Shown: positions 38,493-48,850, counted from the first letter of the stretch. The stretch: DNA of 64,000 nucleotides from Chryseobacterium sp. JAH (GCF_001507335.1 NZ_LMAH01000007.1:1-64000); one strand, 5' to 3'. The notes: generated by a model from the sequence alone, not told the origin. Translations and numbers: made by a program.

Positions 38493-39260
38493 TTATCCTC
38501 TGTCTGCCATAGCAACCATGTACTCTCTGTTCATTCTTGCGATATTTTCAAGAGAAATCCCTTTAGGGCATTCTACTTCACAAGCTCCTGTGTTTGAACA
38601 GTTACCGAATCCTTCTTCATCCATAGCTTTCACCATGTTTAAAACTCTACGTTTCGCTTCTACTCTACCTTGAGGTAAAAGTGCATACTGAGAAACTTTA
38701 GCTCCGACAAACAACATTGCTGAACCGTTTTTACAAGAAGCAACACAAGCTCCACAACCGATACAAGCCGCAGCATCCATTGCTTTGTCTGCATCTTCTT
38801 TAGGAATAGGAATTGCGTTAGCATCTAAAGTATTCCCTGAAGTGTTTACCGAGATAAATCCACCTGCGGCCATTACTCTGTCGAATGCGCTTCTGTCTAC
38901 CATCAAATCTTTGATCACAGGGAACGCTGCACTTCTCCAAGGTTCAATAACGATGGTTTCACCGTCTTTGAACATTCTCATGTGAAGCTGACAGGTTGTA
39001 ATTCCCGTATCCGGACCGTGAGCTCTACCATTGATATAAAGAGAACACATACCGCAAATTCCTTCACGACAGTCGTGGTCGAAAGCAATTGGTTCTTTTC
39101 CTTCGTTGATTAAGTTCTCGTTCAGAATATCCAACATCTCCAAGAATGAAGAATCTGTAGAAACATCTGATATTTTATAGGTCTCAAACTGACCTTTAGT
39201 CTTTGTATTTTTTTGTCTCCAAATTTTCAGCGTAAGATGAAGGCCTTTTTTTGCACTCAT
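38493..39260 (-). CDS. sdhB: Succinate dehydrogenase/fumarate reductase iron-sulfur subunit
   Basis: A 255-residue protein with the plant-type [2Fe-2S] cysteines in [15 protein letters not shown] and two further clusters in [14 protein letters not shown] and [14 protein letters not shown]. It passes electrons from the flavoprotein to the membrane quinone site. It is the last gene of sdhC-sdhA-sdhB, the order seen in the three-subunit type with one fused cytochrome b. No separate sdhD exists here, as expected for that type. Confidence 0.96.
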   Translation of the reverse strand: MSAKKGLHLTLKIWRQKNTKTKGQFETYKISDVSTDSSFLEMLDILNENLINEGKEPIAFDHDCREGICGMCSLYINGRAHGPDTGITTCQLHMRMFKDGETIVIEPWRSAAFPVIKDLMVDRSAFDRVMAAGGFISVNTSGNTLDANAIPIPKEDADKAMDAAACIGCGACVASCKNGSAMLFVGAKVSQYALLPQGRVEAKRRVLNMVKAMDEEGFGNCSNTGACEVECPKGISLENIARMNREYMVAMADRG

Positions 39261-39284
39261 AATTTTATATTTATAGGTTGGAGA

Positions 39285-41297
39285 TTATTTATAACTTCTT
39301 GCTTTAACTTCGATGTTGTCGTAGATCAGATCTTCTTTGTGCAGAACTTCCTGTTTGATATCATCCCCCTGATATTCCCAAGCTCCTACATATTTGAAGT
39401 TGACGTCATCTCTTTCTGCCTCACCTTCTGGAGTCGCATGATCTTCTCTGAAATGCCCACCACAAGATTCGTTTCTGTGTAAAGCATCGATCGCCATCAA
39501 TTGTCCTAACTCGATAAAGTCTGCTACTCTGAAGGCTTTTTCAAGCTCTGTGTTCATTCCTTCAGCTTCACCCATCACTTTCACGTTTTGCCAGAAATCT
39601 TTTTTCACCTGATCAATTTCTGCAATTGCTTCTCTCAAGCCTTCAGGAGTTCTTCCCATTCCAACTTTATTCCACATAATGTGTCCTAATTGTTTATGGA
39701 AATGATCTACCGAATGTGTTCCTTTATTGTTAACAAAGAAGTTTACTTTGTCTTTAATTTCTTTTTCAGCCTGTTCAAATTCAACAGAATTCGTAGGGAT
39801 TGTTCCTGTTCTAATGTCTGCAGAAAGATAATCTGCAATAGTATAAGGAAGAACAAAATATCCATCTGCTAAACCTTGCATCAATGCAGAAGCTCCCAAT
39901 CTGTTTGCTCCGTGATCTGAGAAATTTGCTTCCCCAATAACGAAACATCCAGGGATTGTTGACTGTAAGTTATAATCAACCCAAACACCACCCATAGTAT
40001 AGTGTACTGCAGGATAAATCTTCATTGGAGTTTTGTAAGGATCGTCTGCTGTAATCTTTTCATACATTACGAATAAGTTACCATACTTCTCTTCAATCCA
40101 AGCTTTTCCAAGGTCATAAATTTGCTGATCTGTAGGATTGTGAATATGCTTTTCAATAGCAGCTTCTTTACCTTTTTTAATGATTTCTGTAGAGAAATCT
40201 AAGTAAACACCTTCTTTAGTTTCATTATTTTCGATTCCGAAACCAGCATCACATCTTTCTTTACCCGCTCTAGACGCAACGTCACGAGGAACTAGGTTTC
40301 CGAATGCAGGATATCTTCTTTCTAAATAGTAATCTCTATCTTCTTCTTTAATATTCTCAGGTCTCAGTTTACCTTCTCTGATGGCAACTGAATCTTCAAT
40401 TTTCTTAGGAACCCAGATTCTTCCTGAGTTTCTTAATGATTCAGACATCAAAGTCAGTTTAGACTGCTGCGTTCCGTGAACCGGAATACAAGTCGGGTGA
40501 ATTTGCACATAACAAGGGTTTGCGAAGTACGCTCCTTTTTTATGAATTTTCCAAGCTGCAGAAACGTTTGAGCCCATTGCGTTGGTCGAAAGGAAATATA
40601 CATTTCCGTAACCACCCGAAGCAATAACTACTGCGTGAGCTGAGTGTCTTTCGATTTCACCTGTCACCAGGTTTCTTGCGATAATTCCTCTTGCTTTTCC
40701 GTCTACGATTACCAGTTCAAGCATTTCGTGACGGTTGTACATTTTCACTCTTCCTTTTCCGATTTGACGGCTTAATGAAGAATATGCACCTAATAATAAC
40801 TGCTGACCAGTTTGTCCTTTTGCGTAGAAAGTTCTTTTAACCTGAACCCCACCAAATGAACGGTTATCTAATTGTCCGCCGTAATCTCTACCGAAAGGAA
40901 CTCCCTGAGAAACACATTGATCGATAATATTTGCTGAAACTTCAGCTAATCTGTAAACGTTTGCCTCTCTTGCTCTATAATCTCCACCTTTAATAGTGTC
41001 ATAAAACAATCTGTATGTAGAGTCACCATCACCTTGATAATTTTTAGCGGCATTGATACCACCCTGAGCCGCAATAGAGTGCGCTCTTCTTGGTGAATCC
41101 TGATAACAAAATGCTTTTACATTATATCCCTGCTCAGCTAAAGTAGCAGCTGCAGAACCTCCTGCTAAACCTGTACCTACAACAATAACATCAATTTTAT
41201 CACGGTTGTTAGGCGCAACAAGGTTCATATGGTCTTTATGATTTTTCCATTTATCCTTAAGTGGACCAGCTGGAATTCTAGAATCTAATTTACTCAT
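39285..41297 (-). CDS. sdhA: Succinate dehydrogenase/fumarate reductase flavoprotein subunit
   Basis: A 670-residue flavoprotein. FAD binding is marked by [20 protein letters not shown], the covalent-flavin His region by [15 protein letters not shown], and the active-site region by MGGVWVDY and [18 protein letters not shown]. It oxidises succinate to fumarate in the TCA cycle, on the cytoplasmic face. Length suits the B. subtilis / Bacteroidetes three-subunit class. It lies 15 bases after sdhC. Confidence 0.96.
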   Translation of the reverse strand: MSKLDSRIPAGPLKDKWKNHKDHMNLVAPNNRDKIDVIVVGTGLAGGSAAATLAEQGYNVKAFCYQDSPRRAHSIAAQGGINAAKNYQGDGDSTYRLFYDTIKGGDYRAREANVYRLAEVSANIIDQCVSQGVPFGRDYGGQLDNRSFGGVQVKRTFYAKGQTGQQLLLGAYSSLSRQIGKGRVKMYNRHEMLELVIVDGKARGIIARNLVTGEIERHSAHAVVIASGGYGNVYFLSTNAMGSNVSAAWKIHKKGAYFANPCYVQIHPTCIPVHGTQQSKLTLMSESLRNSGRIWVPKKIEDSVAIREGKLRPENIKEEDRDYYLERRYPAFGNLVPRDVASRAGKERCDAGFGIENNETKEGVYLDFSTEIIKKGKEAAIEKHIHNPTDQQIYDLGKAWIEEKYGNLFVMYEKITADDPYKTPMKIYPAVHYTMGGVWVDYNLQSTIPGCFVIGEANFSDHGANRLGASALMQGLADGYFVLPYTIADYLSADIRTGTIPTNSVEFEQAEKEIKDKVNFFVNNKGTHSVDHFHKQLGHIMWNKVGMGRTPEGLREAIAEIDQVKKDFWQNVKVMGEAEGMNTELEKAFRVADFIELGQLMAIDALHRNESCGGHFREDHATPEGEAERDDVNFKYVGAWEYQGDDIKQEVLHKEDLIYDNIEVKARSYK

Positions 41298-41312
41298 ATT
41301 AGTATATTGAAA

Positions 41313-41975
41313 TTATTGAGTTACGTAATGAAAAACTGCGATGAAAATAAAACCAAGCGGAATAAGGATTGAATACCAGTTTCCGAATGCTTTAATTACA
41401 GGTGTATATTTTGGGTGCCTTGCTCCCACTGACTGGAAAGAAGATTGAAATCCGTGTGCTAAGTGCAAACCAAGCAATCCGAAAGCAACTACATAAAGAA
41501 CCACTCTCCAAAGATCATGGAATTTATGGTGAAGCTCTTCCCAATATCTTGTTTCATTCGGAACATTTCCTTCAATGTATTTGAAGTTCATCTCCGGAAA
41601 CCAGAAATCATAAAAATGCAAAGCAAGAAAAGCTAAAATCACAGCACCTGAAATAATCATATTTCTAGACATCCATGTAGAATTAGCAGAACCTTTGTTG
41701 TCGGCATATTTAATAGGACGTGCCTTGTTATTTCTTATTTCTAAGATAAATCCCATTGCAAAATGGAATACTACAGCAAACATCAGAATAGGTTGCATCA
41801 GGAACTGAACTGCCGGATTGTAACCCATAAAATGAGAAGCTGAATTGAAAACATCTTCACTGAAAACAGATGTCATGTTGGTGGATAAATGCATCAACAA
41901 AAAGATCAGCAAAAACATCGCTGAAAGTGCCATCGCATATTTCCTTCCTATTGAAGAACTTGTTAAACCTGCCAT
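41313..41975 (-). CDS. sdhC: Succinate dehydrogenase cytochrome b subunit
   Basis: About 220 residues from the ATG at 41975; the TTG at 42002 overlaps the promoter and is unlikely. Five hydrophobic helices carry conserved histidines (LLMHLST, VFHFAMG, ALHFYDF, GLHLAHGFQ, VFHYVTQ) expected to bind the two hemes of a fused SdhC. It anchors SdhAB and reduces menaquinone. First gene of the operon. Confidence 0.93.
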   Translation of the reverse strand: MAGLTSSSIGRKYAMALSAMFLLIFLLMHLSTNMTSVFSEDVFNSASHFMGYNPAVQFLMQPILMFAVVFHFAMGFILEIRNNKARPIKYADNKGSANSTWMSRNMIISGAVILAFLALHFYDFWFPEMNFKYIEGNVPNETRYWEELHHKFHDLWRVVLYVVAFGLLGLHLAHGFQSSFQSVGARHPKYTPVIKAFGNWYSILIPLGFIFIAVFHYVTQ

Positions 41976-41999
41976 ATTGAGTTTAAATTTGATTTTCCA

Positions 42000-42007
42000 C
42001 AAAATTA
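42000..42007 (-). promoter_or_regulatory. -7 element of sdh operon promoter (TAATTTTG)
   Basis: The minus strand matches TAnnTTTG 24 bases before the sdhC ATG. Confidence 0.6.
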
Positions 42008-42119
42008 GGAAATGTTAACAATACTAAAAACTGAGAAATCTCACTATTAGACAGTTTGTAATCTTTCTAAATAACAATGAAAAACATTATTAATGCAGAA
42101 TAATTTAAAAAAAGCTATC

Positions 42120-43889
42120 TTATTTTAAATTATATATTTTACTGTTAAAAACCACCTGATGTGAATTCGGTGGAAGATTTTCAATTTCAATTTTTCTTAA
42201 TCTTCGCGAAGCTCTGTAGGGATTGATAATGTACCGTTGAATTTCCCGTTCATCGTGTTTATTCTCTATCCAAAAAAATGCTAAATTTCCTTTTTTCACG
42301 GAAAAAACGGCACCTTTTTTATACTGATGAACCAAAATTTCTTCTCGTTCATTTTCATAAATGTTAAAGAAAATTCGAAAAATAAAAAACATTAAAAATG
42401 CCAAAGAAAAGTTAGCGACATTTCTGAAAGTAAATTTAACAATCAAAAATCTCAAAAAATAAAGAACTACAAACGACAGCCCTACTTCCAGCCAATCCAT
42501 TGAAATGTTCTCGAAAAACAAAGAATCAAAGTCAGCCAACCAATGAATGATGGTTAATAATATATCGATGACAAAATCGTAAACACTGCTGATGATTTCA
42601 AAACTAAGTCCGAAAGCCATCAGACCCGTCATTAGAAACGAAAAAATAATAATTATTTCTGAAAAAGGAACTATGAAAAAATTAGCCACAATGGAGATGA
42701 ATGAAAACTGATGAAAATAACACAGAACCAAAGGCAAGGTTGCCAATTGGGCAGAAATGGAAATCGAAACCGTGTTGAAAACAATCTTCTTCAAGTAATT
42801 GTCCTGCTCTGGTAAATATTTTAAAATAGGTTGATTGAGCCAAAAAATTCCTAAAACTGCTACAAAACTCAGCTGGAATCCGACATCAAAAAACTGCTGC
42901 GTATCAATAAGCAAAATAAAAAAAGCAGACAATGCCAAAGAATGCAGTATATCTGGTTTTCGCTCGAGTAAAACATATATAAAATAAACGGTAAGCATAA
43001 CACATGAACGAAGTACCGAACTCCCAAAACCTATAAACAAAGCAAAAATCCAAATGAAAGCTAAACTTAAAATGATTACATATTTTCTAAATATCAAAGG
43101 CAATATTTTCATCAGAATAAAATAGAGCATTCCAAAAATAACGACTACGTGTGTTCCAGAAATGGCCAGAAAATGCACCAACCCCGACCGGTTGAAATCC
43201 TGCAAAGTTTCAGCATCAATTTCCGTTCGGTCTGCCAGAATAATTCCCTTTAGAAATTCCTCGCTTTTTGGTGACATTTCAGATTGACTTATTTTTGTTA
43301 AAACTTCCAATCTTTTCTGATGGATTTTTTCACCAACAGACAAGTCATCTCTTGTTGCAGAATCTACTTCACCATAAATATAGCATTGATAGAAAATATT
43401 TTTTCGCTGAAGATATTTAGAATAATCAAACTGGAAATTATACTGGGGAGACCGAGGCTGGCTTATATATGCTTTTGCTTTGTAATAGTGCTTAAAATTA
43501 AGCTCTTTACTTTCTTTAGGAATCAACACAATCGAATTGAAAGTTTCTTTTCCAATTTGTACAGTTGCTTCGTATTTTTTATTTTTTTCTGTTGAATTTA
43601 ATTTTTTAGAAATTTTAAATACAACAGTTTCATTAGCTTTAAATGAAAACTCGGGAGCTTTTGGAAAATTTATATAATGCAGAAACAGTCCCAATCCGAA
43701 AAAAAATATTCCAAGTCCTACAGGATTGAATTTAGAAATGAGAAATGATTTGAAGAAGGTAAAAACAGGAATTAATAAAGAGAAAACAGTCACCGTAAAA
43801 ATGAAAACTCCTTTAAAATCAAAATATTCCTGAAATAAAATCCCAAGAATAAAGCAGCAAACTAATATCAGCAAAGGCTGTCGGTTCAA
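42120..43889 (-). CDS. comEC: ComEC/Rec2-family DNA uptake channel
   Basis: A 589-residue polytopic membrane protein. The N-terminal part has two or three helices and a DUF4131-like soluble region (about 60-200). The Competence domain follows with SGLVHFLAISGTHVVVIFG, GFGSSVLRSCVMLTVYF and GFQLSFVAVLGIFWL. The C-terminal metallo-beta-lactamase domain found in Bacillus ComEC is absent, as in many Bacteroidetes. It moves single-stranded DNA across the inner membrane during transformation. The frame starts at a TTG because two in-frame TGA codons lie immediately upstream. Confidence 0.9.
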   Translation of the reverse strand: MNRQPLLILVCCFILGILFQEYFDFKGVFIFTVTVFSLLIPVFTFFKSFLISKFNPVGLGIFFFGLGLFLHYINFPKAPEFSFKANETVVFKISKKLNSTEKNKKYEATVQIGKETFNSIVLIPKESKELNFKHYYKAKAYISQPRSPQYNFQFDYSKYLQRKNIFYQCYIYGEVDSATRDDLSVGEKIHQKRLEVLTKISQSEMSPKSEEFLKGIILADRTEIDAETLQDFNRSGLVHFLAISGTHVVVIFGMLYFILMKILPLIFRKYVIILSLAFIWIFALFIGFGSSVLRSCVMLTVYFIYVLLERKPDILHSLALSAFFILLIDTQQFFDVGFQLSFVAVLGIFWLNQPILKYLPEQDNYLKKIVFNTVSISISAQLATLPLVLCYFHQFSFISIVANFFIVPFSEIIIIFSFLMTGLMAFGLSFEIISSVYDFVIDILLTIIHWLADFDSLFFENISMDWLEVGLSFVVLYFLRFLIVKFTFRNVANFSLAFLMFFIFRIFFNIYENEREEILVHQYKKGAVFSVKKGNLAFFWIENKHDEREIQRYIINPYRASRRLRKIEIENLPPNSHQVVFNSKIYNLK

Positions 43890-43946
43890 TTTTCATCATT
43901 TTGTACAACTAAAGTACTAAAAAAATGAAAATCATCCGTCAAAAGT

Positions 43947-45053
43947 CTAGATAATTTTAAGAATAATATCTGCAGCATTATCGCTTGCTCCCTTCCCACC
44001 TAGCTTACTGCGCAAAATCTCATATTCTTCCAGCATGAGATTTCTTTTCTCACCTTCGAGGATTGATGTCAATTCAGAAACAAGATTCTGCGTATTTAAT
44101 TCATTCTGAATCAATTCTTTGACCACTTCTTTATCCATAATCAAATTCACAAGCGAAATGTATTTGATGTGCTTTACCAATCTTTTTGCAATGGCGTAAG
44201 AAATTTTGCTTCCACGGTAACAGACCACTTCCGGAACATTCAACAATGCAGTTTCCAAAGTGGCAGTTCCTGAAGTAACCAAAGCTGCTTTCGAACATCT
44301 TAGAAGGTCATATGTTTTATTCGAAACAAAATGTACATTTTCATCCACGTAATTCTGATAAAAATCTTTCTCAAGACTTGGTGCTCCTGCAATAACAAAC
44401 TGATAATTTTTAAAATAAGGCCTTACCGAAAGCATAATCTCCAGCATCTTTTCGACTTCCTGTTTTCTCGATCCAGGAAGAAGAGCAATGATTTCTTTTT
44501 CGCCTAGATTATTTTCTGTTTTAAACTCCTGTACATCAATATCTCGCAATGTAGAAATCGCATCAAGCAAAGGATGACCAACAAAATGTGATTTCACGCT
44601 ATGTTTATGATAGAAATCTTCTTCAAAAGGGAGAATGACCATCATTTCATCAACATACTTTTTGATAATCTCTACTCTTCCTTCTTTCCAGGCCCAAAGT
44701 TGAGGAGAAATATAGTAGACCACTTTAATCCCGAGTTCTTTTGCAAATTTTGCAATTCGCAAATTAAAACCAGGATAATCTACCAAAATCAAAACATCAG
44801 GTCTGTTGTTCTTAATGTCAGTTTTGCAGAATTTAATATTATTTAAAATCGTTTTTAAATTCATTGCCACTTCAAGAAAACCCATGAACGCCAAATCACG
44901 GTAGTGCTTTACTAAGGTCCCGCCTTGTTTTTCCATCAAATCGCCTCCCCAGAATCTGAATTCTGCGGCGGGATCTTTCTGTTTTAAGGATTTCATTAAA
45001 TTGCTTCCGTGCAAATCTCCTGAAGCTTCACCTGCGATAATGTAATATTTCAT
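43947..45053 (-). CDS. lpxB: Lipid-A-disaccharide synthase
   Basis: A 368-residue family 19 glycosyltransferase. It opens with YYIIAGEASGDLHGSNLM, and continues with DYPGFNLRIAKFA, YYISPQLWAWKEGR, LLPGSRKQEVEKM and VTSGTATLETALLNVPEVV, all characteristic LpxB motifs. It joins UDP-diacylglucosamine and lipid X to form the lipid A disaccharide, confirming a Gram-negative envelope. It is upstream of comEC on the same strand, with 57 bases between. Confidence 0.95.
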   Translation of the reverse strand: MKYYIIAGEASGDLHGSNLMKSLKQKDPAAEFRFWGGDLMEKQGGTLVKHYRDLAFMGFLEVAMNLKTILNNIKFCKTDIKNNRPDVLILVDYPGFNLRIAKFAKELGIKVVYYISPQLWAWKEGRVEIIKKYVDEMMVILPFEEDFYHKHSVKSHFVGHPLLDAISTLRDIDVQEFKTENNLGEKEIIALLPGSRKQEVEKMLEIMLSVRPYFKNYQFVIAGAPSLEKDFYQNYVDENVHFVSNKTYDLLRCSKAALVTSGTATLETALLNVPEVVCYRGSKISYAIAKRLVKHIKYISLVNLIMDKEVVKELIQNELNTQNLVSELTSILEGEKRNLMLEEYEILRSKLGGKGASDNAADIILKII

Positions 45054-45170
45054 TTCTGCTGAAATTTATTTTTTTCACCCAGAACCTCATCTCTAGTCAT
45101 CAACTTTCTTGATGGGAGGTTTCTATGATAAGAATAGAGAACAAATTAAATCTTATTGAATGTTAATTTG

Positions 45171-45178
45171 TAAATTTG
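45171..45178 (+). promoter_or_regulatory. -7 element of DUF2480 gene promoter (TAAATTTG)
   Basis: TAAATTTG matches TAnnTTTG and overlaps a possible TTG start at 45176, which supports the ATG at 45200 as the true start. Confidence 0.55.
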
Positions 45179-45199
45179 TTCAAAGATAATCATAAAAAA

Positions 45200-45709
45200 A
45201 TGTCAGAAGAATTTGAAATAAAAAATAAAGTTGCATCCAGCGGATTGGTGAATTTTGATATTACCGATCTTGTTCCAAAAGGTGTTAGAAAAGGGATTGA
45301 TTTGAAAGACTTTCTTTACATGGAAATGATTTTAAAGGAAAAAGATTTTCGCGAAAAAGTGGCAGCCATTAATTGTGATGAATATGCAGACAGCTATGTT
45401 TACATCTACAATTCTGCAGATGCAATCGTTCCTCTTTGGGCGTATTTCCTGATCACTGCAAAAATAACAGATGTTACCAAAAAGGTGATTTTCGGGAGCC
45501 GAGAAGATTTGGAAGTCATTTTGATGCATAATGCAATTCAAACCCATGATTTTGATGAGCTGAAAGGAAAGAGAGTTCTGGTGAAAGGTTGTTCTGATAA
45601 AGAAATTCCTGAAAATGCATACATTGAATTGGTTGAACAGCTGAAACCCGTTGTGAAATCTCTAATGTTTGGCGAAGCTTGTTCCAATGTTCCGATATTT
45701 AAAAATTAA
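45200..45709 (+). CDS. DUF2480-family protein
   Basis: About 169 residues from the ATG at 45200 (MSEEFEIKNKVASSGL). It is a soluble acidic protein matching the Bacteroidetes DUF2480 family along its whole length, with the typical opening LVNFDITDLVPKG and a closing segment LMFGEACSNVPIFK. Function is unknown; a conserved cysteine (VKGCSDKEIPENAYIEL) might be of interest. Monocistronic, with a terminator at 45752. Confidence 0.85.
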   Translation: MSEEFEIKNKVASSGLVNFDITDLVPKGVRKGIDLKDFLYMEMILKEKDFREKVAAINCDEYADSYVYIYNSADAIVPLWAYFLITAKITDVTKKVIFGSREDLEVILMHNAIQTHDFDELKGKRVLVKGCSDKEIPENAYIELVEQLKPVVKSLMFGEACSNVPIFKN

Positions 45710-45751
45710 CGCTCAATATCAAATAGATACAGATTCATTTTAGAATTAAAT

Positions 45752-45789
45752 AAAAAATCTACCATAATAATTTGTGGTAGATTTTTTTT
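45752..45789 (+). terminator. Intrinsic terminator after DUF2480 gene
   Basis: AAAAAATCTACCA pairs with TGGTAGATTTTTT around a 10-base loop, followed by more T. Confidence 0.85.
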
Positions 45790-45791
45790 GA

Positions 45792-45799
45792 TAACTTTG
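45792..45799 (+). promoter_or_regulatory. -7 element of DUF937 gene promoter (TAACTTTG)
   Basis: TAACTTTG matches TAnnTTTG 28 bases before the ATG at 45828 and directly after the preceding terminator. Confidence 0.55.
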
Positions 45800-45827
45800 G
45801 TAAGCTAACAATTAAACAAACATAAAA

Positions 45828-46481
45828 ATGAATCTAATTGACCTTTTGACAGGAAGCACAGGAAATCAGGTAGCAGAACAGGCGGAGAACAAATTCGGAA
45901 TCAGCAAGAACCAAATTATTGCACTGCTGGCAGTAGCCACTCCGGTTGTAATCTCTTACCTAAGAAATAAATCTCACGATGCAAAAGAGGCAGAAGCTCT
46001 CAATAATGCATTGGATAAAGATCACGATGGTAGTATTCTAGATGACACGTCTCAGCTTGACAACAGACAGGATGAAGGTGGCTCCATTCTTTCTCACGTT
46101 TTTGGAAATCAGAAAAATACAGTAGAAAACCAGTTGTCACAAAATACAGGAATTTCAATCGATAAAATCGGGCCCATTTTAGCAATGCTTGCTCCTGTAA
46201 TTATGGGGTACATCGGTAAAGAAAAGCAGCAGAGTAACGTTGGTGCAGGAGGTCTTGGCGATCTTTTAGGAGGAATTTTGGGAAGTGCTCAAAGCCAGGC
46301 CCAACAACAAGAATCAAGTCCTTTAAATGATATTTTGGGAAGCGTTTTAGGTGGCGCAACATCACAATCTTCTGGAAATCCCCTGAATGATATTTTAGGA
46401 AGTGTATTGGGTGGTGATCAACAGCAAAAGCAGCAGCAAGGTGGATTGGGAGACCTTCTTGGTGGTCTTTTCGGAAAATAA
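45828..46481 (+). CDS. DUF937-domain protein
   Basis: A 217-residue protein with two similar units (LIDLLTGSTGNQ...IIALLAVATPVVISYLRNK and NQLSQNTGISIDKIGPILAMLAPVIMGYIGKEK), each a hydrophobic helix of DUF937 type. The C-terminal 70 residues are low-complexity Gly/Gln/Ser with repeated NDILGSVLGG units, present as two near-copies. DUF937 proteins are small, helical and functionally uncharacterised. No signal peptide is seen. Confidence 0.85.
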   Translation: MNLIDLLTGSTGNQVAEQAENKFGISKNQIIALLAVATPVVISYLRNKSHDAKEAEALNNALDKDHDGSILDDTSQLDNRQDEGGSILSHVFGNQKNTVENQLSQNTGISIDKIGPILAMLAPVIMGYIGKEKQQSNVGAGGLGDLLGGILGSAQSQAQQQESSPLNDILGSVLGGATSQSSGNPLNDILGSVLGGDQQQKQQQGGLGDLLGGLFGK

Positions 46482-46497
46482 ACTTCCTCTTAAAATA

Positions 46498-46536
46498 AAA
46501 AAATGACCGAAGATTAGTCTTCGGTCATTTTTCTTT
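46498..46536. terminator. Bidirectional intrinsic terminator
   Basis: AAATGACCGAAGA pairs with TCTTCGGTCATTT around a short loop, with A and T flanks. It lies between the convergent DUF937 and THX genes. Confidence 0.88.
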
Positions 46537-46650
46537 TTAGTCTTTTGCTTTGTCAGCAGGATAAGGTTTTGAAGCTTTTCTCGGTCTTTTCTTTCCGTGG
46601 CTTCCTAGAATGATTTTACCTTTTCTCGACTTTCTATCTCCTTTTCCCAT
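46537..46650 (-). CDS. 30S ribosomal protein THX
   Basis: A 37-residue, strongly basic protein (MGKGDRKSRKGKIILGSHGK, continuing KRPRKASK and ending PADKAKD). It matches the small THX ribosomal protein first known from Thermus and widespread in Bacteroidetes, which sits in the head of the 30S subunit. It is too short for ordinary ORF length cut-offs, and is supported by composition, start, stop and the terminator directly after the stop. Confidence 0.9.
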   Translation of the reverse strand: MGKGDRKSRKGKIILGSHGKKRPRKASKPYPADKAKD

Positions 46651-46737
46651 AACTATAAATTTTGATTGACCACGAAGTTAGAGATTAATACTAAGAAGTC
46701 AAAAGATCACAGCGTTAAATATTTCACAATAAATAAG

Positions 46738-48132
46738 TTACACTTGCACGCGTTTCCATTTCCCTTTTTTAAATAAAATAAAAGCAACAATTGTGATGAA
46801 TGTTTCGGCAACCGGAATTGCAATAAAAACACCTTTCGGTCCCAGTTCAAAATATTTTGAAAGCACATAAGCCAAGGGAATCTGAAACATCCAAAACCCG
46901 AAAAAATTCAGCCACGTCGGCGTCCAAGTATCACCTGCTCCGTTGAAGGCATTAACGGTCACCATTCCTATTCCGTAAAATACAAACCCCACACTCATAA
47001 TATGTAGTGCATTTTTCGCATAATTCTTTATTTCAATTTGTTCTGTAAAAAAACCGACAAGAAAATCTCCAAGAAGAAAAAATATGAGGCTTACAGTAAG
47101 CATAAAAATGACATTGTACTTGATTGTCTTCATCACAGATTCTTCGGCACGGATCATTTCACCGGCACCCATGTTCTGTCCGACTAACGTAGATGCTGCA
47201 TTACTCAATCCCCAAGCAGGAAGCATAAAGAACATCATCAGGCGCAGGGCTGTTTGATATCCTGCTGAAGCATCTTCTCCACCTGTCGTTGCGACCAGCT
47301 GCGCAAGAAAAATCCAGCTGCATGATGCGATGACAAACTGAAAGATTCCGGGCATAGCGATGCTCACAATAGACGTTATTAATTTAAAATCAGGTTTAAA
47401 ATAATTTGTTTTTATTCTTACCAGAGAGTCAGCAATAAAAATATGATACAGCTGATAAAGAACCCCTGTACTTCTCCCGATGGTTGTTGCAACCGCAGCT
47501 CCCGTTAAACCCATTGCAGGAATCGGGCCTAAGCCTCTTATCAAAATGGGACAGAGAATAATATTGGCAATATTAGCAATCCACAAACTTTTCATGGCGA
47601 TGGCAGCATTTCCTGCACCTCTGAAAATTCCGTTAATTAAAAACAACAGCATAATAATCACGCTGCTTCCCATCATAATTCTGGTAAAATCTTTTCCGTA
47701 TGCTGCAGCGTCAGGTTTTGAACCCATCAAGATTAGAATTTCTTCAGCATAAACTACTCCCAACACACTCAGAACGAAAGTTACAATAAATGAAACTGAG
47801 ATTACCTGTGCTGCACTTCTGGAAGCTTGTTCGGGATTTTTCTCCCCAATTCTTCTAGCTACAACCGCCGCCGCCGCCATACTCATTCCGATGGCTATTG
47901 AATAAATAATCGTCAGTACAGATTCTGTAAGGCCAACCGTTTGAATCGCAAAACCGCTTTCTTTCAAATGACCTACAAAGTAGAGATCAACCAAAGCAAA
48001 GACAGATTCCATGGCCATTTCCAACATCATCGGTATTGCCAGCAAAAGCACAGCACTTTTGATACTAATTTTGGTATAATCTGTTTCTTCTTCGCTGAAT
48101 GCCTTTTTTAGAAAATTTAAATATTTTTTCAT
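46738..48132 (-). CDS. MATE-family efflux transporter
   Basis: A 464-residue membrane protein with about twelve hydrophobic helices in two similar halves, starting around SAVLLLAIPMMLEMAMES. MATE hallmarks include the pattern MSMAAAAVVARRIGEKNPEQA in the first half and AASTLVGQNMGAGEMIRAEES in the second. Such proteins export organic cations or drugs in exchange for Na+ or H+. Substrate is not predictable. It is a single-gene unit. Confidence 0.9.
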   Translation of the reverse strand: MKKYLNFLKKAFSEEETDYTKISIKSAVLLLAIPMMLEMAMESVFALVDLYFVGHLKESGFAIQTVGLTESVLTIIYSIAIGMSMAAAAVVARRIGEKNPEQASRSAAQVISVSFIVTFVLSVLGVVYAEEILILMGSKPDAAAYGKDFTRIMMGSSVIIMLLFLINGIFRGAGNAAIAMKSLWIANIANIILCPILIRGLGPIPAMGLTGAAVATTIGRSTGVLYQLYHIFIADSLVRIKTNYFKPDFKLITSIVSIAMPGIFQFVIASCSWIFLAQLVATTGGEDASAGYQTALRLMMFFMLPAWGLSNAASTLVGQNMGAGEMIRAEESVMKTIKYNVIFMLTVSLIFFLLGDFLVGFFTEQIEIKNYAKNALHIMSVGFVFYGIGMVTVNAFNGAGDTWTPTWLNFFGFWMFQIPLAYVLSKYFELGPKGVFIAIPVAETFITIVAFILFKKGKWKRVQV

Positions 48133-48227
48133 TATAAAATTAATCGCCTTAAAAATACGATTTCAACAAATTCAATTAGAAAGAAAATAATTTTTATAAT
48201 TTTTTATCGTAAAACAATAATTAATTA

Positions 48228-48235
48228 TATATTTG
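48228..48235 (+). promoter_or_regulatory. -7 element of DUF2975/HTH operon promoter (TATATTTG)
   Basis: TATATTTG matches TAnnTTTG 21 bases before the ATG at 48257. Confidence 0.6.
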
Positions 48236-48256
48236 CAATAACAAAATAGTAAAAAA

Positions 48257-48847
48257 ATGAAACTTTTAGGAAAACAATCAGTATCTACAATCATCAGTTA
48301 TTTATTCTTGGCATTATTTATTTTCTTTTTTCTTCATTTCATTTATCAATCATTTGGATTTGGTATTGGATATTATAACTGGACAACTTCACACCACATT
48401 TTCTCAGAAACTTTTTATGTAAATGATGAAATAGACTATGCATCATACGAAAAAGGAAAGTATTTATTCTTCAGATTTAAATATCCTTATTCAAATCAAC
48501 AGATGATGACTGGTTTTTTCACATTGAATAGGTTTGTTTTTCACACGTTTCAAAGTATCTTCTTCTGCCTGTTTTTCTTTTATGGATATAAAACATTTGA
48601 GGATTTAAGCCAACAAGAGTTATTTAATGAAACAATTATCAAGCATCTAAAAACCTTTTCTGTAATTAATTTACTGTATGCACCTCTTTACTTTCTGATA
48701 TGGATTTTTATTTTCCGATCAGGAATTGAAAGTGGAATGTTCATGACCTCATTTGCATTCTTATTTTTGGGGATTATTTTACATTTTATTACGGTCTTTT
48801 TCAAAAGAGGATTTCAGCTTCAATCAGAAAACGATTTAACCATATAA
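48257..48847 (+). CDS. DUF2975-domain membrane protein
   Basis: A 196-residue membrane protein with four hydrophobic helices (about residues 13-36, 95-115, 130-152 and 160-180) and a hydrophilic loop between the first and second. The pattern and the immediate HTH neighbour match the DUF2975 family, which is typically encoded next to a small Cro/CI-like regulator. Its function is unknown. The regulator starts three bases after the stop. Confidence 0.8.
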   Translation: MKLLGKQSVSTIISYLFLALFIFFFLHFIYQSFGFGIGYYNWTTSHHIFSETFYVNDEIDYASYEKGKYLFFRFKYPYSNQQMMTGFFTLNRFVFHTFQSIFFCLFFFYGYKTFEDLSQQELFNETIIKHLKTFSVINLLYAPLYFLIWIFIFRSGIESGMFMTSFAFLFLGIILHFITVFFKRGFQLQSENDLTI

Positions 48848-48850
48848 CTT

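Noticed and set aside
41313..42119. Missing sdhD as a deletion
   Set aside because: The cytochrome subunit is long enough (about 220 residues, five helices) to be the fused single-subunit type; three-gene sdh operons are normal in this group.
42120..43889. ComEC as truncated because it lacks the MBL domain
   Set aside because: Bacteroidetes ComEC proteins often lack it, and the membrane core motifs are complete.
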